A stretch of DNA of 64,000 nt, from positions 992,001-1,056,000 of the forward strand of contig NZ_RPFZ01000001.1 in NCBI RefSeq assembly GCF_003815535.1, given 5' to 3'. Positions 25,619-35,002 of the stretch are shown piece after piece. This DNA is from Aurantiacibacter spongiae. Its GTDB lineage: Bacteria; Pseudomonadota; Alphaproteobacteria; Sphingomonadales; Sphingomonadaceae. Under the pieces are notes generated by a model. That model saw only the letters and a program-made list of their open reading frames with translations, had not been told where the DNA came from and ran no database searches. The position numbers and the translations under genes are program-made. Position 1 is the stretch's first letter; the number at the start of each line of letters is the position of its first letter.

Positions 25619-27177
25619 ACATCAACCAGTCCGGATGGAGGCCCGGCACGCCCGTCGCAGCCGACGAAGCGATCGCCTACCCGACCGCTACCGGCAACCG
25701 GGCCCTCATGCTGGAAGAGCCGTTGATCTTCGAGATCGGCACCGACCAGACCTCCGGCGTCGACCTGCCAGAACCCGACGCCGATGCGCCCAACCGCCTC
25801 GGCTCGTTCGCGCGTACGAAGCCGACCGGCCTGCCCGGCCTGTCCGAACCCGAAACCGTTCGTCACTACACCCGGCTCAGCCGGCAGAACTACGCCATCG
25901 ATCTCGGCCTGTTTCCGCTCGGCAGCTGCACCATGAAGCATAATCCGCGGCTGAACGAGAAGGTCGCGCGAATGCCCGGTTTCGCCGATGTTCATCCGTT
26001 GCAGCCAACCGACACGGTTCAGGGCGCGCTGGAAGTGATCGACCAGCTTTCGCACTGGCTGATCGCGCTGACCGGGATGAGCGCCGTTGCCATGAGCCCC
26101 AAGGCAGGCGCCCATGGCGAGTTATGCGGCATCCTGTGTATCCGGGCCGCGCTGGAAGCGCGCGGCGATCCGCGCAGCGTGGTGCTCGTTCCCGAAAGCG
26201 CGCACGGCACGAATCCCGCAACCGCCGCTTTTGCCGGTTACGAGGTAGAGGGTATTCCCGCCGACAGTGACGGGCGCGTCGATCTCGCCGCGCTCAAGAA
26301 CCGGTTGGGACCGGACGTTGCCGGTGTCATGATTACCAATCCCAACACCTGCGGTCTGTTCGAACGCGACATGAAGACCATCTCGGAAGCGGTCCACGCG
26401 GCGGGGGGCCTGGTCTATTGCGACGGGGCGAACTTCAACGCGATAATGGGCCGGGTGCGGCCGGGCGACCTCGGCATCGATGCGATGCACATCAACCTGC
26501 ACAAGACCTTCTCCACGCCGCATGGCGGCGGCGGGCCCGGCTCGGGGCCGGTGGTGCTATCGGAGGCGCTTGCACCCTTCGCCCCGCTTCCCTTCGTCAC
26601 GAAGCATGCCGACGGTTCGATGCACCTGGTCGAGGAAGAGAACGCGGGGGCGGAATTTCCCGACAGTTTCGGCCGCATGACCGCCTTTCACGGGCAGATG
26701 GGCATGTTCACCCGGGCGCTGACCTACATCCTCAGCCACGGGGCGGACGGACTGCGCCAGGCCTCTGGCGACGCGGTTCTGAATGCCAACTACGTCCTGC
26801 GATCACTCGATGACGTGCTGGATGCACCCTTCGGCGCGGCGGGACCGTGCATGCACGAGGCGCTGTTCGGCGACGATGGCTTTGCCGACGGTCTTTCGAC
26901 ACTGGATTTCTCCAAGGGACTGATCGACGAGGGCTTCCATCCGATGACCATGTATTTCCCGTTGGTCGTCCACGGCGCGATGCTGGTCGAGCCGACCGAG
27001 ACCGAAAGCAAGGGTGCGCTCGATCAGTTCGTGATGGCCATGCGCTCGCTCGCCCGGCGGGCGCGGGATGGGGACGAGACGCTGAAGACCGCCCCTCACC
27101 ACGCTCCGCGTGCCCGACTTGACGAGGCCCTGGCAGCTCGAAAGCCGACGCTGACATGGAGCGAACCCGGCGGCTGA
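25615..27177 (+). CDS. gcvPB: Glycine dehydrogenase (decarboxylating) subunit 2
   Basis: The 520-residue protein is the PLP-binding half of the split P-protein. The Schiff-base Lys is in HINLHKTFSTPHGGGGPGSG. LGSCTMKHNPRLNE and YCDGANFNAIMG are also characteristic. It binds glycine, releases CO2 and passes the aminomethyl group to GcvH. The start overlaps the gcvPA stop as ATGA. No lpd (L-protein) gene is in the window, as is usual because L-protein is shared with other complexes. Confidence 0.97.
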   Translation: MNINQSGWRPGTPVAADEAIAYPTATGNRALMLEEPLIFEIGTDQTSGVDLPEPDADAPNRLGSFARTKPTGLPGLSEPETVRHYTRLSRQNYAIDLGLFPLGSCTMKHNPRLNEKVARMPGFADVHPLQPTDTVQGALEVIDQLSHWLIALTGMSAVAMSPKAGAHGELCGILCIRAALEARGDPRSVVLVPESAHGTNPATAAFAGYEVEGIPADSDGRVDLAALKNRLGPDVAGVMITNPNTCGLFERDMKTISEAVHAAGGLVYCDGANFNAIMGRVRPGDLGIDAMHINLHKTFSTPHGGGGPGSGPVVLSEALAPFAPLPFVTKHADGSMHLVEEENAGAEFPDSFGRMTAFHGQMGMFTRALTYILSHGADGLRQASGDAVLNANYVLRSLDDVLDAPFGAAGPCMHEALFGDDGFADGLSTLDFSKGLIDEGFHPMTMYFPLVVHGAMLVEPTETESKGALDQFVMAMRSLARRARDGDETLKTAPHHAPRARLDEALAARKPTLTWSEPGG

Positions 27178-27266
27178 AAACAGTGGCGCGTTAACGAACC
27201 TGCACTAAGATGACCCTCGCAAGCGCGACTGGCGTGTAACGGGGTCAACTTGGGGGTTACACTTTT

Positions 27267-29891
27267 ATGCGTACACTATTGCTGCGTTCGACCTGTCTTG
27301 CGGCGCTGGCCTGTTTCGCAAGCGCGCCGGCAATCGCTCAGAGCGAACTGACCGAGGCGGGCGAACTTGCCGCTGGCGACGAACAGCTCGAGACCGGGGA
27401 ATATTCGGATACCTACACGATCGAGGGCGCCGAGGGTCAGCTGCTCGAAGTCGAGGCGATGTCGGACGATTTCGACGCGTTTCTAATGGTTCGGGGCCCG
27501 GGCGGCGCCCAGTTCGACAACGACGACGCGCGCGACGGGACGACCAATGCGGCCATCATGCAGCGACTACCGGCGAGCGGTACCTATGCGATAACCGTCA
27601 CCAGCTTCGAGAACGGCGAGACGGGCCGCTATCTTCTGCGCGCCGCAACGAGCGAAGCGGCGGACGCCAGCGGGATCTCGACGCAGCAGGCCGGTACGCT
27701 CGAGAACGGGGACGAGCAACTGAACTCCGGCGAATTTGCCGACGCTTATACCTTCGACGGCCGACGCGGTACCGCAGTCCATCTGACGGCCCTGTCCGAC
27801 GACTTCGATACCTATTTGATGTTGTCCGGTCCCGACGGCGCGGTCGCTCAGAACGACGATCCGGAAGCGGGCGGAAGCGACGCGGTGATCGACGCGGTCC
27901 TGCCGGCGGACGGAATGTATTCGGTAACCGTCACGTCCTTCGAGCCGGGAGAGAATGGAGCCTACGTTCTGGAAGCGGAAGGTGTGGCATCGCTTGTCGC
28001 CAAGGTCGGTCCTGCCGCCACGATTCGCGCTGGCGGTGCCGGAGACACGTTGACACTCGGCACCCCCGTCGCCGGCATGCTCGAAGAAAGCGATCCGGTG
28101 CTCGAGGAAGGTGAGCATTTCGACGTCTGGACGGTTTCCGCCGACCCCGGCACGCGCATCGCCGTACGGATGCAGTCCGGCGCGTTCGACTCCTTCCTGC
28201 TAGCGATGGATGAGGACGGCGTGCTCGGCAGCAACGACGACGCGACCGACGACAGCACGGACAGCGCGCTGGACGTCGTGGTGCCGGCGTCGGGGCGGTT
28301 CACCGTCGCCGCAACCAGTTACGCCGGCGACGAGACGGGCCGCTACACGCTTAGCGCGGATACCGTGGAAGGGGGCGGCGCGGTCGACGTATCGCAGGCC
28401 GAACCACTGGTTCTCGGCCAGTCGGTCGACGGCGTGCTGAGCGCGCCGCAGACCTACGCCTTCACCATCGACGACGAACGCGACGTCGAATTCCTGCTGA
28501 CATCGGATGCATTCGATCCGGTCCTCCGGATCGACGGACCGGGCGGCTTCAGCCAGGAAAACGACGACGACGACCGCGGTGGATCGCGCAACAGCCGCAT
28601 CCGCACCACACTGACCGCCCCGGGCACATATCGTCTCACCGTATCGTCCTATCGTCCTGCGGAGACTGGTTCGTTCCGCCTTGCCGCGCGCGAAGGCGGG
28701 TCGGGCGATGCGGCTTCCGCCGCGGCCGTCGGAACGCTGGCGCTGGGCCAGAGTGTAACGGGTACTCTGGCGGCAGGCGACGCGACGTTCGACGATGGAT
28801 CGTACGGCGATGTCTATACGTTCGAAGGCCACCGGGGCGAACGGGTCGCGTTCACCATGCAGTCGGAAGATCTCGACACCTATCTCGTCCTGACCCTGCC
28901 AGGCGGAGAGCGGGAGGTAAACGACGACCGTATCGGCGAAGGCGACAGCACCGATAGCCAGCTTGCGGTAACGCTGCCCGAGGACGGCACTTACCGCATC
29001 ACGGCCAGCAGTTACGGCAGCGGAGAGGCGGGGGATTATACCCTCAGCATGGCAGAGCCCGATCCGCACACCCGCACGATCACGCCCACTGGCCCGGCGG
29101 CACGCATCTACGCGCTGAGCGTCGGCGTTGCGGATTACGAACGCGCAAGTCCGCTGACCATGACCGACGAGGACGCACAAAAGCTGACCGAACTGCTCCG
29201 CCGGGAAGGTCGGCTTGCCCCGGAAAGCGTCACGCTGGTGAATGCGGACGCGACGCGGGAGAACTTCGTCGCGGCCTTCGATGCGATCGCATCGGCGATC
29301 AAGCCCGACGACCTGTTCCTGCTGTTCTTTTCCGGCCACGGCGACAAGATCGAAGGTGTCACCACGGAGATGGACGGCAGCAGCGAGACGATCGAACTGT
29401 TCGACACGCCCCTCCACGATTACGAACTGCGCGAGATGTTCGCCGATGTCGACGCTCGGGTGTTGCTCGTGCTCGATTCATGCTTCTCGGGAGGTTTCGA
29501 CGACGTGATCGACGCACGGGTGGACCGCATGGGAATCTTCTCGTCGGACAGTGACGTGCTGAGCCTGGTGGCCGCGAAGTTCAAGGCCGGTGGCTACGTT
29601 TCTCCGCTGCTGCGCGAAGCGCTTTCGGGCGATGCCGATGCCAATGCCGACAATGCCATCAGCGCGGGTGAGTTGTCGGAATACATGCGCCGGGGCTTCT
29701 ACCGCGTGGCCCTCGATTCCCCGCTCGAAACAGAAGGGCGCGACTTTCTCGGCCAGCGGGCGATGAGCTATCAGCATCTGGTGGTGGATCGCGGCGGCGA
29801 CGGAATGCCCTATTCGCAGGTACTCCTGCAACTTGGCGAACCGGAAACCGCAGGTGTCCAAATGGAGAGCGTGGCGGTGGCCGCGAACTGA
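27267..29891 (+). CDS. Exported caspase-like (C14) peptidase with five PPC-type repeats
   Basis: The 874-residue protein has a Sec signal (about residues 1-25, ending APAIAQ). Five beta-sandwich repeats of about 95-115 residues follow, each with a DDFDxxLxxxGPxG-like core and a G-T-Y-xVTxSSF/Y strand, as in bacterial pre-peptidase C-terminal (PPC) domains. The C-terminal region, about residue 605 on, is a caspase-hemoglobinase fold: RIYALSVGVADYERA, catalytic His H691 in FFSGHGDK and catalytic Cys C739 in LVLDSCFSGG. It should act in the periplasm or outside the cell. The target is unknown. A GGGGGT ribosome site lies 10 nt upstream, and a strong terminator follows. Confidence 0.88.
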   Translation: MRTLLLRSTCLAALACFASAPAIAQSELTEAGELAAGDEQLETGEYSDTYTIEGAEGQLLEVEAMSDDFDAFLMVRGPGGAQFDNDDARDGTTNAAIMQRLPASGTYAITVTSFENGETGRYLLRAATSEAADASGISTQQAGTLENGDEQLNSGEFADAYTFDGRRGTAVHLTALSDDFDTYLMLSGPDGAVAQNDDPEAGGSDAVIDAVLPADGMYSVTVTSFEPGENGAYVLEAEGVASLVAKVGPAATIRAGGAGDTLTLGTPVAGMLEESDPVLEEGEHFDVWTVSADPGTRIAVRMQSGAFDSFLLAMDEDGVLGSNDDATDDSTDSALDVVVPASGRFTVAATSYAGDETGRYTLSADTVEGGGAVDVSQAEPLVLGQSVDGVLSAPQTYAFTIDDERDVEFLLTSDAFDPVLRIDGPGGFSQENDDDDRGGSRNSRIRTTLTAPGTYRLTVSSYRPAETGSFRLAAREGGSGDAASAAAVGTLALGQSVTGTLAAGDATFDDGSYGDVYTFEGHRGERVAFTMQSEDLDTYLVLTLPGGEREVNDDRIGEGDSTDSQLAVTLPEDGTYRITASSYGSGEAGDYTLSMAEPDPHTRTITPTGPAARIYALSVGVADYERASPLTMTDEDAQKLTELLRREGRLAPESVTLVNADATRENFVAAFDAIASAIKPDDLFLLFFSGHGDKIEGVTTEMDGSSETIELFDTPLHDYELREMFADVDARVLLVLDSCFSGGFDDVIDARVDRMGIFSSDSDVLSLVAAKFKAGGYVSPLLREALSGDADANADNAISAGELSEYMRRGFYRVALDSPLETEGRDFLGQRAMSYQHLVVDRGGDGMPYSQVLLQLGEPETAGVQMESVAVAAN

Positions 29892-29899
29892 ACGGGAAC

Positions 29900-29936
29900 G
29901 AGGGGCAGCGGTTCATCGCGCCGCTGCCCCTCTTTT
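29900..29936 (+). terminator. Rho-independent terminator of the caspase-like gene
   Basis: GAGGGGCAGCGG (29900-29911) pairs perfectly with CCGCTGCCCCTC (29921-29932) across a 9-nt loop and is followed by TTTTC. It lies 8 nt past the stop codon. The U-run is on the plus strand only, so it ends the plus-strand transcript. Confidence 0.85.
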
Positions 29937-29948
29937 CAAACGCCTTTC

Positions 29949-31232
29949 TCAGTGGAAGGCGGCGACCTCGGCGCCCTTGTGCACCGGCCGGGCCCGCCCC
30001 GCCGAAACGGCGAACAGGCAGAGCAGCGCGTAACAAAGAGCGGGAACGATAAAGGCCACGGTATAGCTGCTCGCGCCCGAGACCGTACCCACGATCACCG
30101 GGATAGCCGCCCCGCCAACGATGCCGGTGCACAGCATGGCCGACGTCGCCTCCTCGCTGGCGGTGGAACGCTCCAGCGTGAGGGTGAAGATGACCGGGAA
30201 CATGATCGAGTTGAACAACCCGATGGCGAGCGCGACATAACCGGCGCTTACGCCGCCGACCGTGAAGACGTAGAGACACATCAGCGCAGCGATAGCGGTG
30301 AATGCGGTCAGCAGGCGATGCGCCTTGAAGCGGTATAGCAGGAACGATCCGATCAACCGACCGACGAACGCACCCCCCCAGTAATATGAGACGAGCGAGC
30401 CGGCCCGTTGGAGGCTGATACCCCAGGTGTTGTCGCTGTTGAGGAACAGTGCCATCTGCGCACCAATGGACACTTCCGCACCGACATAGAGGAAGATCGC
30501 ACCTGCACCGATGAGAGCCCACTTCGCGGAGAAGGCATCCCCGATAAGTTGCACCAGGTTCTTTCCCGAACCGATAACCGGCGCCGCGCCCGACACCGTC
30601 TTGCGCAGGAGAAAGAAGAAGGCGAGCAGCGCGATCAGGAGACCGCAGATCCAGAAATAGGCCGTATCGATACCGGCCAGCGCGTTGGACCTTACCTCGT
30701 CGGTAAGCGCGACACCCTCGACGACCTCCACGCCGCCGAGGAACAGCAGCGAGCCGAGCCAGGGGCCGATGATGGTACCGAAACTGTTGAAGGTCTGCGC
30801 CAGCGTAAGCCGGAAATGGCTCTTCTCAGGATCGCCTAGCGCGGCGGCAAGCGGGTTCGCGGCAACCTGCAGGATGGTGATTCCGCTTGCCAGAACGAAC
30901 AATCCGAGAAGAACCAGGTTGTAGTTGGCGACGTTGGCTGCGCCCAGCATGATAAGGCAGGCAAGGACCATCATCACCAGCGCGATCAGGATGGACGGGA
31001 CCGCTCTCCACCTCGCGATGATGGCGGCAGCGGGGAAGCTGATGAGACCGTATGCGATAAAGAAGGCCGAGGCGGACAGCATCGCCTGACTGTCGCTGAG
31101 GGTGAAGATACCCTTCACCGCCGCGACCAGCGGGTCGATGAGCGAGGTGATGAAACCCCATGCGAAGAAAAGCGTCGTGACCGCGATGAACGCGGCGCGC
31201 ACGGCGGTGCGCGGTTCGCTTCCTGAATTCAT
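29949..31232 (-). CDS. MFS sugar permease, FucP/GluP-like
   Basis: The 427-residue protein has 12 predicted membrane helices. TTLFFAWGFITSLIDPLVAAVK and AFFIAYGLISFPAAAIIA and the LAQTFNSFGTIIGPWLGS segment place it with the FucP-type sugar:H+ symporters. The start at MNSGSEPRT (31232) is chosen because GAGGGAG lies 10 nt upstream; an ATG at 31241 is too close to that site. It follows the GH3 gene by 32 nt on the same strand, so released monosaccharide is probably its substrate. Confidence 0.88.
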   Translation of the reverse strand: MNSGSEPRTAVRAAFIAVTTLFFAWGFITSLIDPLVAAVKGIFTLSDSQAMLSASAFFIAYGLISFPAAAIIARWRAVPSILIALVMMVLACLIMLGAANVANYNLVLLGLFVLASGITILQVAANPLAAALGDPEKSHFRLTLAQTFNSFGTIIGPWLGSLLFLGGVEVVEGVALTDEVRSNALAGIDTAYFWICGLLIALLAFFFLLRKTVSGAAPVIGSGKNLVQLIGDAFSAKWALIGAGAIFLYVGAEVSIGAQMALFLNSDNTWGISLQRAGSLVSYYWGGAFVGRLIGSFLLYRFKAHRLLTAFTAIAALMCLYVFTVGGVSAGYVALAIGLFNSIMFPVIFTLTLERSTASEEATSAMLCTGIVGGAAIPVIVGTVSGASSYTVAFIVPALCYALLCLFAVSAGRARPVHKGAEVAAFH

Positions 31233-31264
31233 GTGTGTCATGCTCCCTCGATGCGACCCGCTTC

Positions 31265-33703
31265 TTAGAACGGTCCCGTGCACTCCGTTTCACCGGTGTG
31301 GCTCACCAGTGTCATTCCGGCAATCACCAATTGCGCGGGCCCATCCGCGGAAAGCGTGATTGCGTCGATATCTCCCTCTCCGAGGCAGGAAAGCGGTACA
31401 CGGGCGGTGCGCACACCCTTGCCCTGCCCGCGGACCAGCGTGCTGGTGAGATCGACCGTACGCCCCTCGGCCCGGAGAGTGACATTGCCCGTCGGTCGGT
31501 CGCTGACGAGATAGGTCAGATCGAGCACCGCATCGGGCGGGACGCGGCCGACGTCCGCGAAGTCGAAAGTTATCGAGGCCGGGACGGTAAAGGTGATCCC
31601 GCGCGCATCCTCCTGTGCGTTCAGATCGACGCCGGTCGCGCTGAGGGCGCCGTCGGCGCTTTCCCCGCGAAGGCCCGGAAGATCCGTCCGCACACCGCCC
31701 GCCAACGCTGTCGCGTTTACGCCCCGCACGAGACCGCGTTCGAAGATCGCGAGCGTATTTCCGGACCCCCGCGACAGCTCGGCGCAATCGGTCGCGACAT
31801 CGAGCTGCATCGGGCTGTCCGCGTAGCTCAACCCCGCGCCGCGTCCGAGAAGGGAGCTGGCCCCCGCCGTGCAGTCTGCCGGCCAGGCGAACGGCAGGCG
31901 CCCGGAGAAATCGGTCCGCGCCCGGCCCTCGGCATCGCCGATCAGGACATCCGCCACGCCAGCGCCCTCGCTTCCCGGCAGCCACGCGGCAACGAAAGCG
32001 TCGGCCATCGCGATCTCGCGGTTCATCCAGAGCGGACGCCCGCTCAAGAGCACGGCAACGGTCGGAATGCCCGCCTCGCGGTATCGGGTCAGCAATGCCA
32101 GACCATCGGTGCCTTCCATCAGATTGTCGGGCCGGTCGCCCTCGAACTCCGCATACGGGTCTTCGCCAAACACGACGATGGCGACATCGGGCCGCCGCGC
32201 GTAGTCGCCGCTTGCCGAAAGCGTCGCCTCGCCGCCGCCCCGGGCCATTGCCTCGGCGATGCCATCATAGATGGACGTCGCGCCCGGCAGGTTGGCTTCG
32301 GTCAGATCGCCGCCTCCCTGCCAGGTCACCGTCCAGCCACCCGATTGCTGCACGACGTTGTCCGCCGCCTCGCCCGCGACGAGGACGCGCACACCGGATC
32401 CGATGGGCAGGACGCCGTTGTTTTCGAGCAGAACCAAGGATTTTCTTACCGCCTCGCGCGCGACGGCGCGGTGAGCCCCGCTACCGAGTCGATCAAACTT
32501 TCCGCCCAGTTCTCGCTGCGAAGGTGCGGGCTTGTCAAAGGCACCGTAGGCCATCTTCAACCGCAGCATCCGGCCCGCCGCCTCGTTCAGCCGCCACATC
32601 GGGATCGTGCCGTCGCGAACCTGCGCAATGGTGGTATCGTAAAGCGCGCGCCACTGTTCGGGGACCATGAACACGTCAAGGCCGGCCATCAGCGCAGCCG
32701 CACAATCGGAATCGGTGCAGCCCTCGACCTGACCGTGCCCGTTCCAGTCGCCAACGGTAACACCGTCGAAGCCCATGGAATCGCGCAGCAATCCGTCCAG
32801 CAACCTGCCATTGCCATGCATCTTTTTCCCGTTGATCGAACTGAAGGACGCCATGACACTCGCCACGCCGGCGTCGAAGGCCGGCGCATAGGGCGCCGCG
32901 TGCAGCGCGATCAGATCGGACAGGTCGCCCGTCGTATCGCCCTGATCGAGGCCGCCGGTGCCGCCATCGCCGAACCAGTGCTTCGCGGTGGCGATCACGT
33001 GACTTTGATCGAGGAATTCCGCGCTGCCTGTCTCACCCTGAAGGCCGGTAATCATGGCCGCACCCAGGCTTCCGACGATCGCCGGGTCGCTCGAAAAGCT
33101 CTCGTAAGTCCGGCCCCACCGCGTATCGGTGACGACTGCGAGAGTGGGGGCGAAGGTCCAGTCGATGCCGGTCACGGTGATTTCGGCCGCGGTGGCCGCG
33201 CCGATCCGGCGCATGAGCTCGGGATCGTTGGCCGCGCCGAGGCCGATATTGTGGGGAAAGACCGTTGCCCCGGGCACGTTGGCGTGCCCATGCACGGCAT
33301 CGGTCGCCCACAAGGTGGGGATGACGGGTTCGCCATCGGTTCGCGCGCGCGTAGAGGCTGCCCACATCGCGTCCGCCAGTTCGAGATAGTCCCGCGCCGG
33401 GGCAAGGTCGTCGCCACCCGGGCCGCTATTGCCGCCGTTGAGATACATGCCGAAGCGATACCGCTCCATGTCCGCGGGCGTGATGGTAGAGATGTCGGGC
33501 ATGATGATCTGCGCGACCTTGCTTTCTATCGACATGCGCGAAAGCAGGTCGGTAACAGCCGTATCGAAGCGATCACCACTCGCCGCGGCCTGATCGACAT
33601 GGCCCGTTTCGGCAGGAACTGTGGCGCACCCGGTCAGCCCGGTTCCCACCCCCAACATCATGGCCATGGCCGCAATTCTGCCCCTACCCGAGCGCGCAAT
33701 CAT
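31265..33703 (-). CDS. Glycoside hydrolase family 3 beta-glucosidase-type lipoprotein
   Basis: The 812-residue protein begins with a lipobox (GVGTGLTGCA), so it is a lipoprotein of the outer membrane or periplasm. The GH3 N-domain has MSIESKVAQIIMPDI, VIPTLWATDAVHGHANV, ATAKHWFGDG and the nucleophile Asp in DGVTVGDWNGHGQV. A GH3 C-domain (VLVAGEAADNV) and an extra C-terminal beta domain as in ExoP-type exo-glucosidases follow. It cleaves terminal beta-linked glucose or related sugars. A GGGAGAG site precedes the ATG. The 5' region carries a LacI-type half operator. Confidence 0.92.
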   Translation of the reverse strand: MIARSGRGRIAAMAMMLGVGTGLTGCATVPAETGHVDQAAASGDRFDTAVTDLLSRMSIESKVAQIIMPDISTITPADMERYRFGMYLNGGNSGPGGDDLAPARDYLELADAMWAASTRARTDGEPVIPTLWATDAVHGHANVPGATVFPHNIGLGAANDPELMRRIGAATAAEITVTGIDWTFAPTLAVVTDTRWGRTYESFSSDPAIVGSLGAAMITGLQGETGSAEFLDQSHVIATAKHWFGDGGTGGLDQGDTTGDLSDLIALHAAPYAPAFDAGVASVMASFSSINGKKMHGNGRLLDGLLRDSMGFDGVTVGDWNGHGQVEGCTDSDCAAALMAGLDVFMVPEQWRALYDTTIAQVRDGTIPMWRLNEAAGRMLRLKMAYGAFDKPAPSQRELGGKFDRLGSGAHRAVAREAVRKSLVLLENNGVLPIGSGVRVLVAGEAADNVVQQSGGWTVTWQGGGDLTEANLPGATSIYDGIAEAMARGGGEATLSASGDYARRPDVAIVVFGEDPYAEFEGDRPDNLMEGTDGLALLTRYREAGIPTVAVLLSGRPLWMNREIAMADAFVAAWLPGSEGAGVADVLIGDAEGRARTDFSGRLPFAWPADCTAGASSLLGRGAGLSYADSPMQLDVATDCAELSRGSGNTLAIFERGLVRGVNATALAGGVRTDLPGLRGESADGALSATGVDLNAQEDARGITFTVPASITFDFADVGRVPPDAVLDLTYLVSDRPTGNVTLRAEGRTVDLTSTLVRGQGKGVRTARVPLSCLGEGDIDAITLSADGPAQLVIAGMTLVSHTGETECTGPF

Positions 33704-33733
33704 TACCGTTCTCTCCCACCGCGTCCCCGTTTT

Positions 33734-33745
33734 GGGAACGTTATC
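33734..33745. promoter_or_regulatory. LacI-type operator upstream of the GH3 gene
   Basis: GGGAACGTTATC holds the palindromic core AACGTT with a central CG, 31-42 nt upstream of the GH3 start. It resembles the two sites in front of the TonB receptor at 39561-39593. The outer arms are imperfect here, so binding would be weaker or asymmetric. Confidence 0.4.
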
Positions 33746-33787
33746 ATTTCGGGTTTTGTGGCACGGCGTTTCGTGTGAAGCAAGCGC

Positions 33788-35002
33788 CTATCGGGGGCGC
33801 GCGGCGCCCAGCAGGAGAAGCGCGGCAATGGCCGCGAGCACGCAGAGCAGGACGAACAGCCCGGAAAAACCGAACACGGGAACCATCGCGAGCGTCAGGC
33901 CCGGCATGATGAGCGAGGGCACGGTATTGGTCAGGTTGAACAGGCCGAGATCGCGCCCGCGGCGAAGCGGCCGCGGAAGCACACGCAGCGTCTGCGCGGT
34001 ATGCAGCGCAAGGAACACCGAAGCTGCGAGACCGAACATGGCATAACCGGCCATGGCCGCCTTCAAACCGTTGGCCCCCGCCATCAGCAGCAGCGCGAGC
34101 GCGCAAATTCCGGCAGAGAGCGACAGGGGCATGATCGGCCGGTCCGTCCTGTCCGCCCAGCGCCCTATCAACAGCGCCAGCGGGACCGCCACCAGCAAGG
34201 TCGCGCCGAAGACCTTGGCGGTACCGTTGTCGGTGATCCCGGGCGCGATGGTGCGAAACCACAGATAGAGATAGGCGAACAGGGCCGCTTCCGAGATCTG
34301 TACCAGCAGGCGCGCGAGCCACATGCGCACGACCAGCGCGCGGGCCCGGCGGGATTCCCGAACATCGACGGAGAAATCGGGTTCGGACGGTCGCATCAAT
34401 TCGGGAAAGGTGACGGGCCGCCCGACGAAAAGCACCGGTAAGACGAGAGCCACGACGATGACGACAACGAGCGTGAGACGGGTGTCGGCTCCCGCAAGGC
34501 CCGGTATCGTGACCAGGGTGCCCGATAGGGCGCCAAGGGCAGGCGCGAAGGCGAGCAAACCCCCCAGAGTGCCCTTCTGCCGGTCGGGCACGACGTCTCC
34601 CGCCCAGGCTGACAGCGGACCGAGCATCATGTTGAGGCACAATTGCCAGGCGACCAGCATCCAGATCAGCCCCGGCAGGGAATCGATCCGCGTCAAGGCC
34701 AGCAGCAACGCGCTGCTCAATACAAGGCCGCCGACGATCCAGCCGCGCCGGTTGCCTGTTATATCCGACAACCAGCCGAAAAGGATGTTTCCCAGGCTCG
34801 CCGAAACGGCGCCGAAGAATGCGCAATAGGCCAACCAGCGGACGCTTTCCTCTCCTGCCATCGCTTCCACCCGGACGGGCAGCAGGATCGTTAGCAACGG
34901 AACATAGGCAATCGCACCGCCCGCCGACGCCAGCGCATAAAGGATCAGGAACCTTGTATCCTGTCGCCTCGCAGAAGCCGGCTCGACGATCCCCTCAGCC
35001 AT
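33788..35002 (-). CDS. MFS transporter, sugar-type, linked to the LacI gene
   Basis: The 404-residue protein has about 12 membrane helices. GNILFGWLSDITGNRRGW is a typical MFS loop between helices 2 and 3, and IGRWADRTDRP its counterpart in the second half. It overlaps the LacI gene by 8 nt on the same strand, so the two are co-transcribed. Substrate is unknown; a glycoside or oligosaccharide fits the locus. The predicted partner permease at 29949-31232 belongs to a different MFS subfamily. Confidence 0.86.
   Translation of the reverse strand: MAEGIVEPASARRQDTRFLILYALASAGGAIAYVPLLTILLPVRVEAMAGEESVRWLAYCAFFGAVSASLGNILFGWLSDITGNRRGWIVGGLVLSSALLLALTRIDSLPGLIWMLVAWQLCLNMMLGPLSAWAGDVVPDRQKGTLGGLLAFAPALGALSGTLVTIPGLAGADTRLTLVVVIVVALVLPVLFVGRPVTFPELMRPSEPDFSVDVRESRRARALVVRMWLARLLVQISEAALFAYLYLWFRTIAPGITDNGTAKVFGATLLVAVPLALLIGRWADRTDRPIMPLSLSAGICALALLLMAGANGLKAAMAGYAMFGLAASVFLALHTAQTLRVLPRPLRRGRDLGLFNLTNTVPSLIMPGLTLAMVPVFGFSGLFVLLCVLAAIAALLLLGAARPR

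Noticed and set aside
27360-29060. Periodic similarity every 300-350 nt taken first for a DNA repeat array
   Set aside because: It reflects repeated PPC-type protein domains; the DNA copies are diverged.
31235-33778. 847-codon plus-strand open frame opposite the GH3 gene
   Set aside because: The minus strand carries a full GH3 protein with lipobox and catalytic Asp; the plus frame is compositional.
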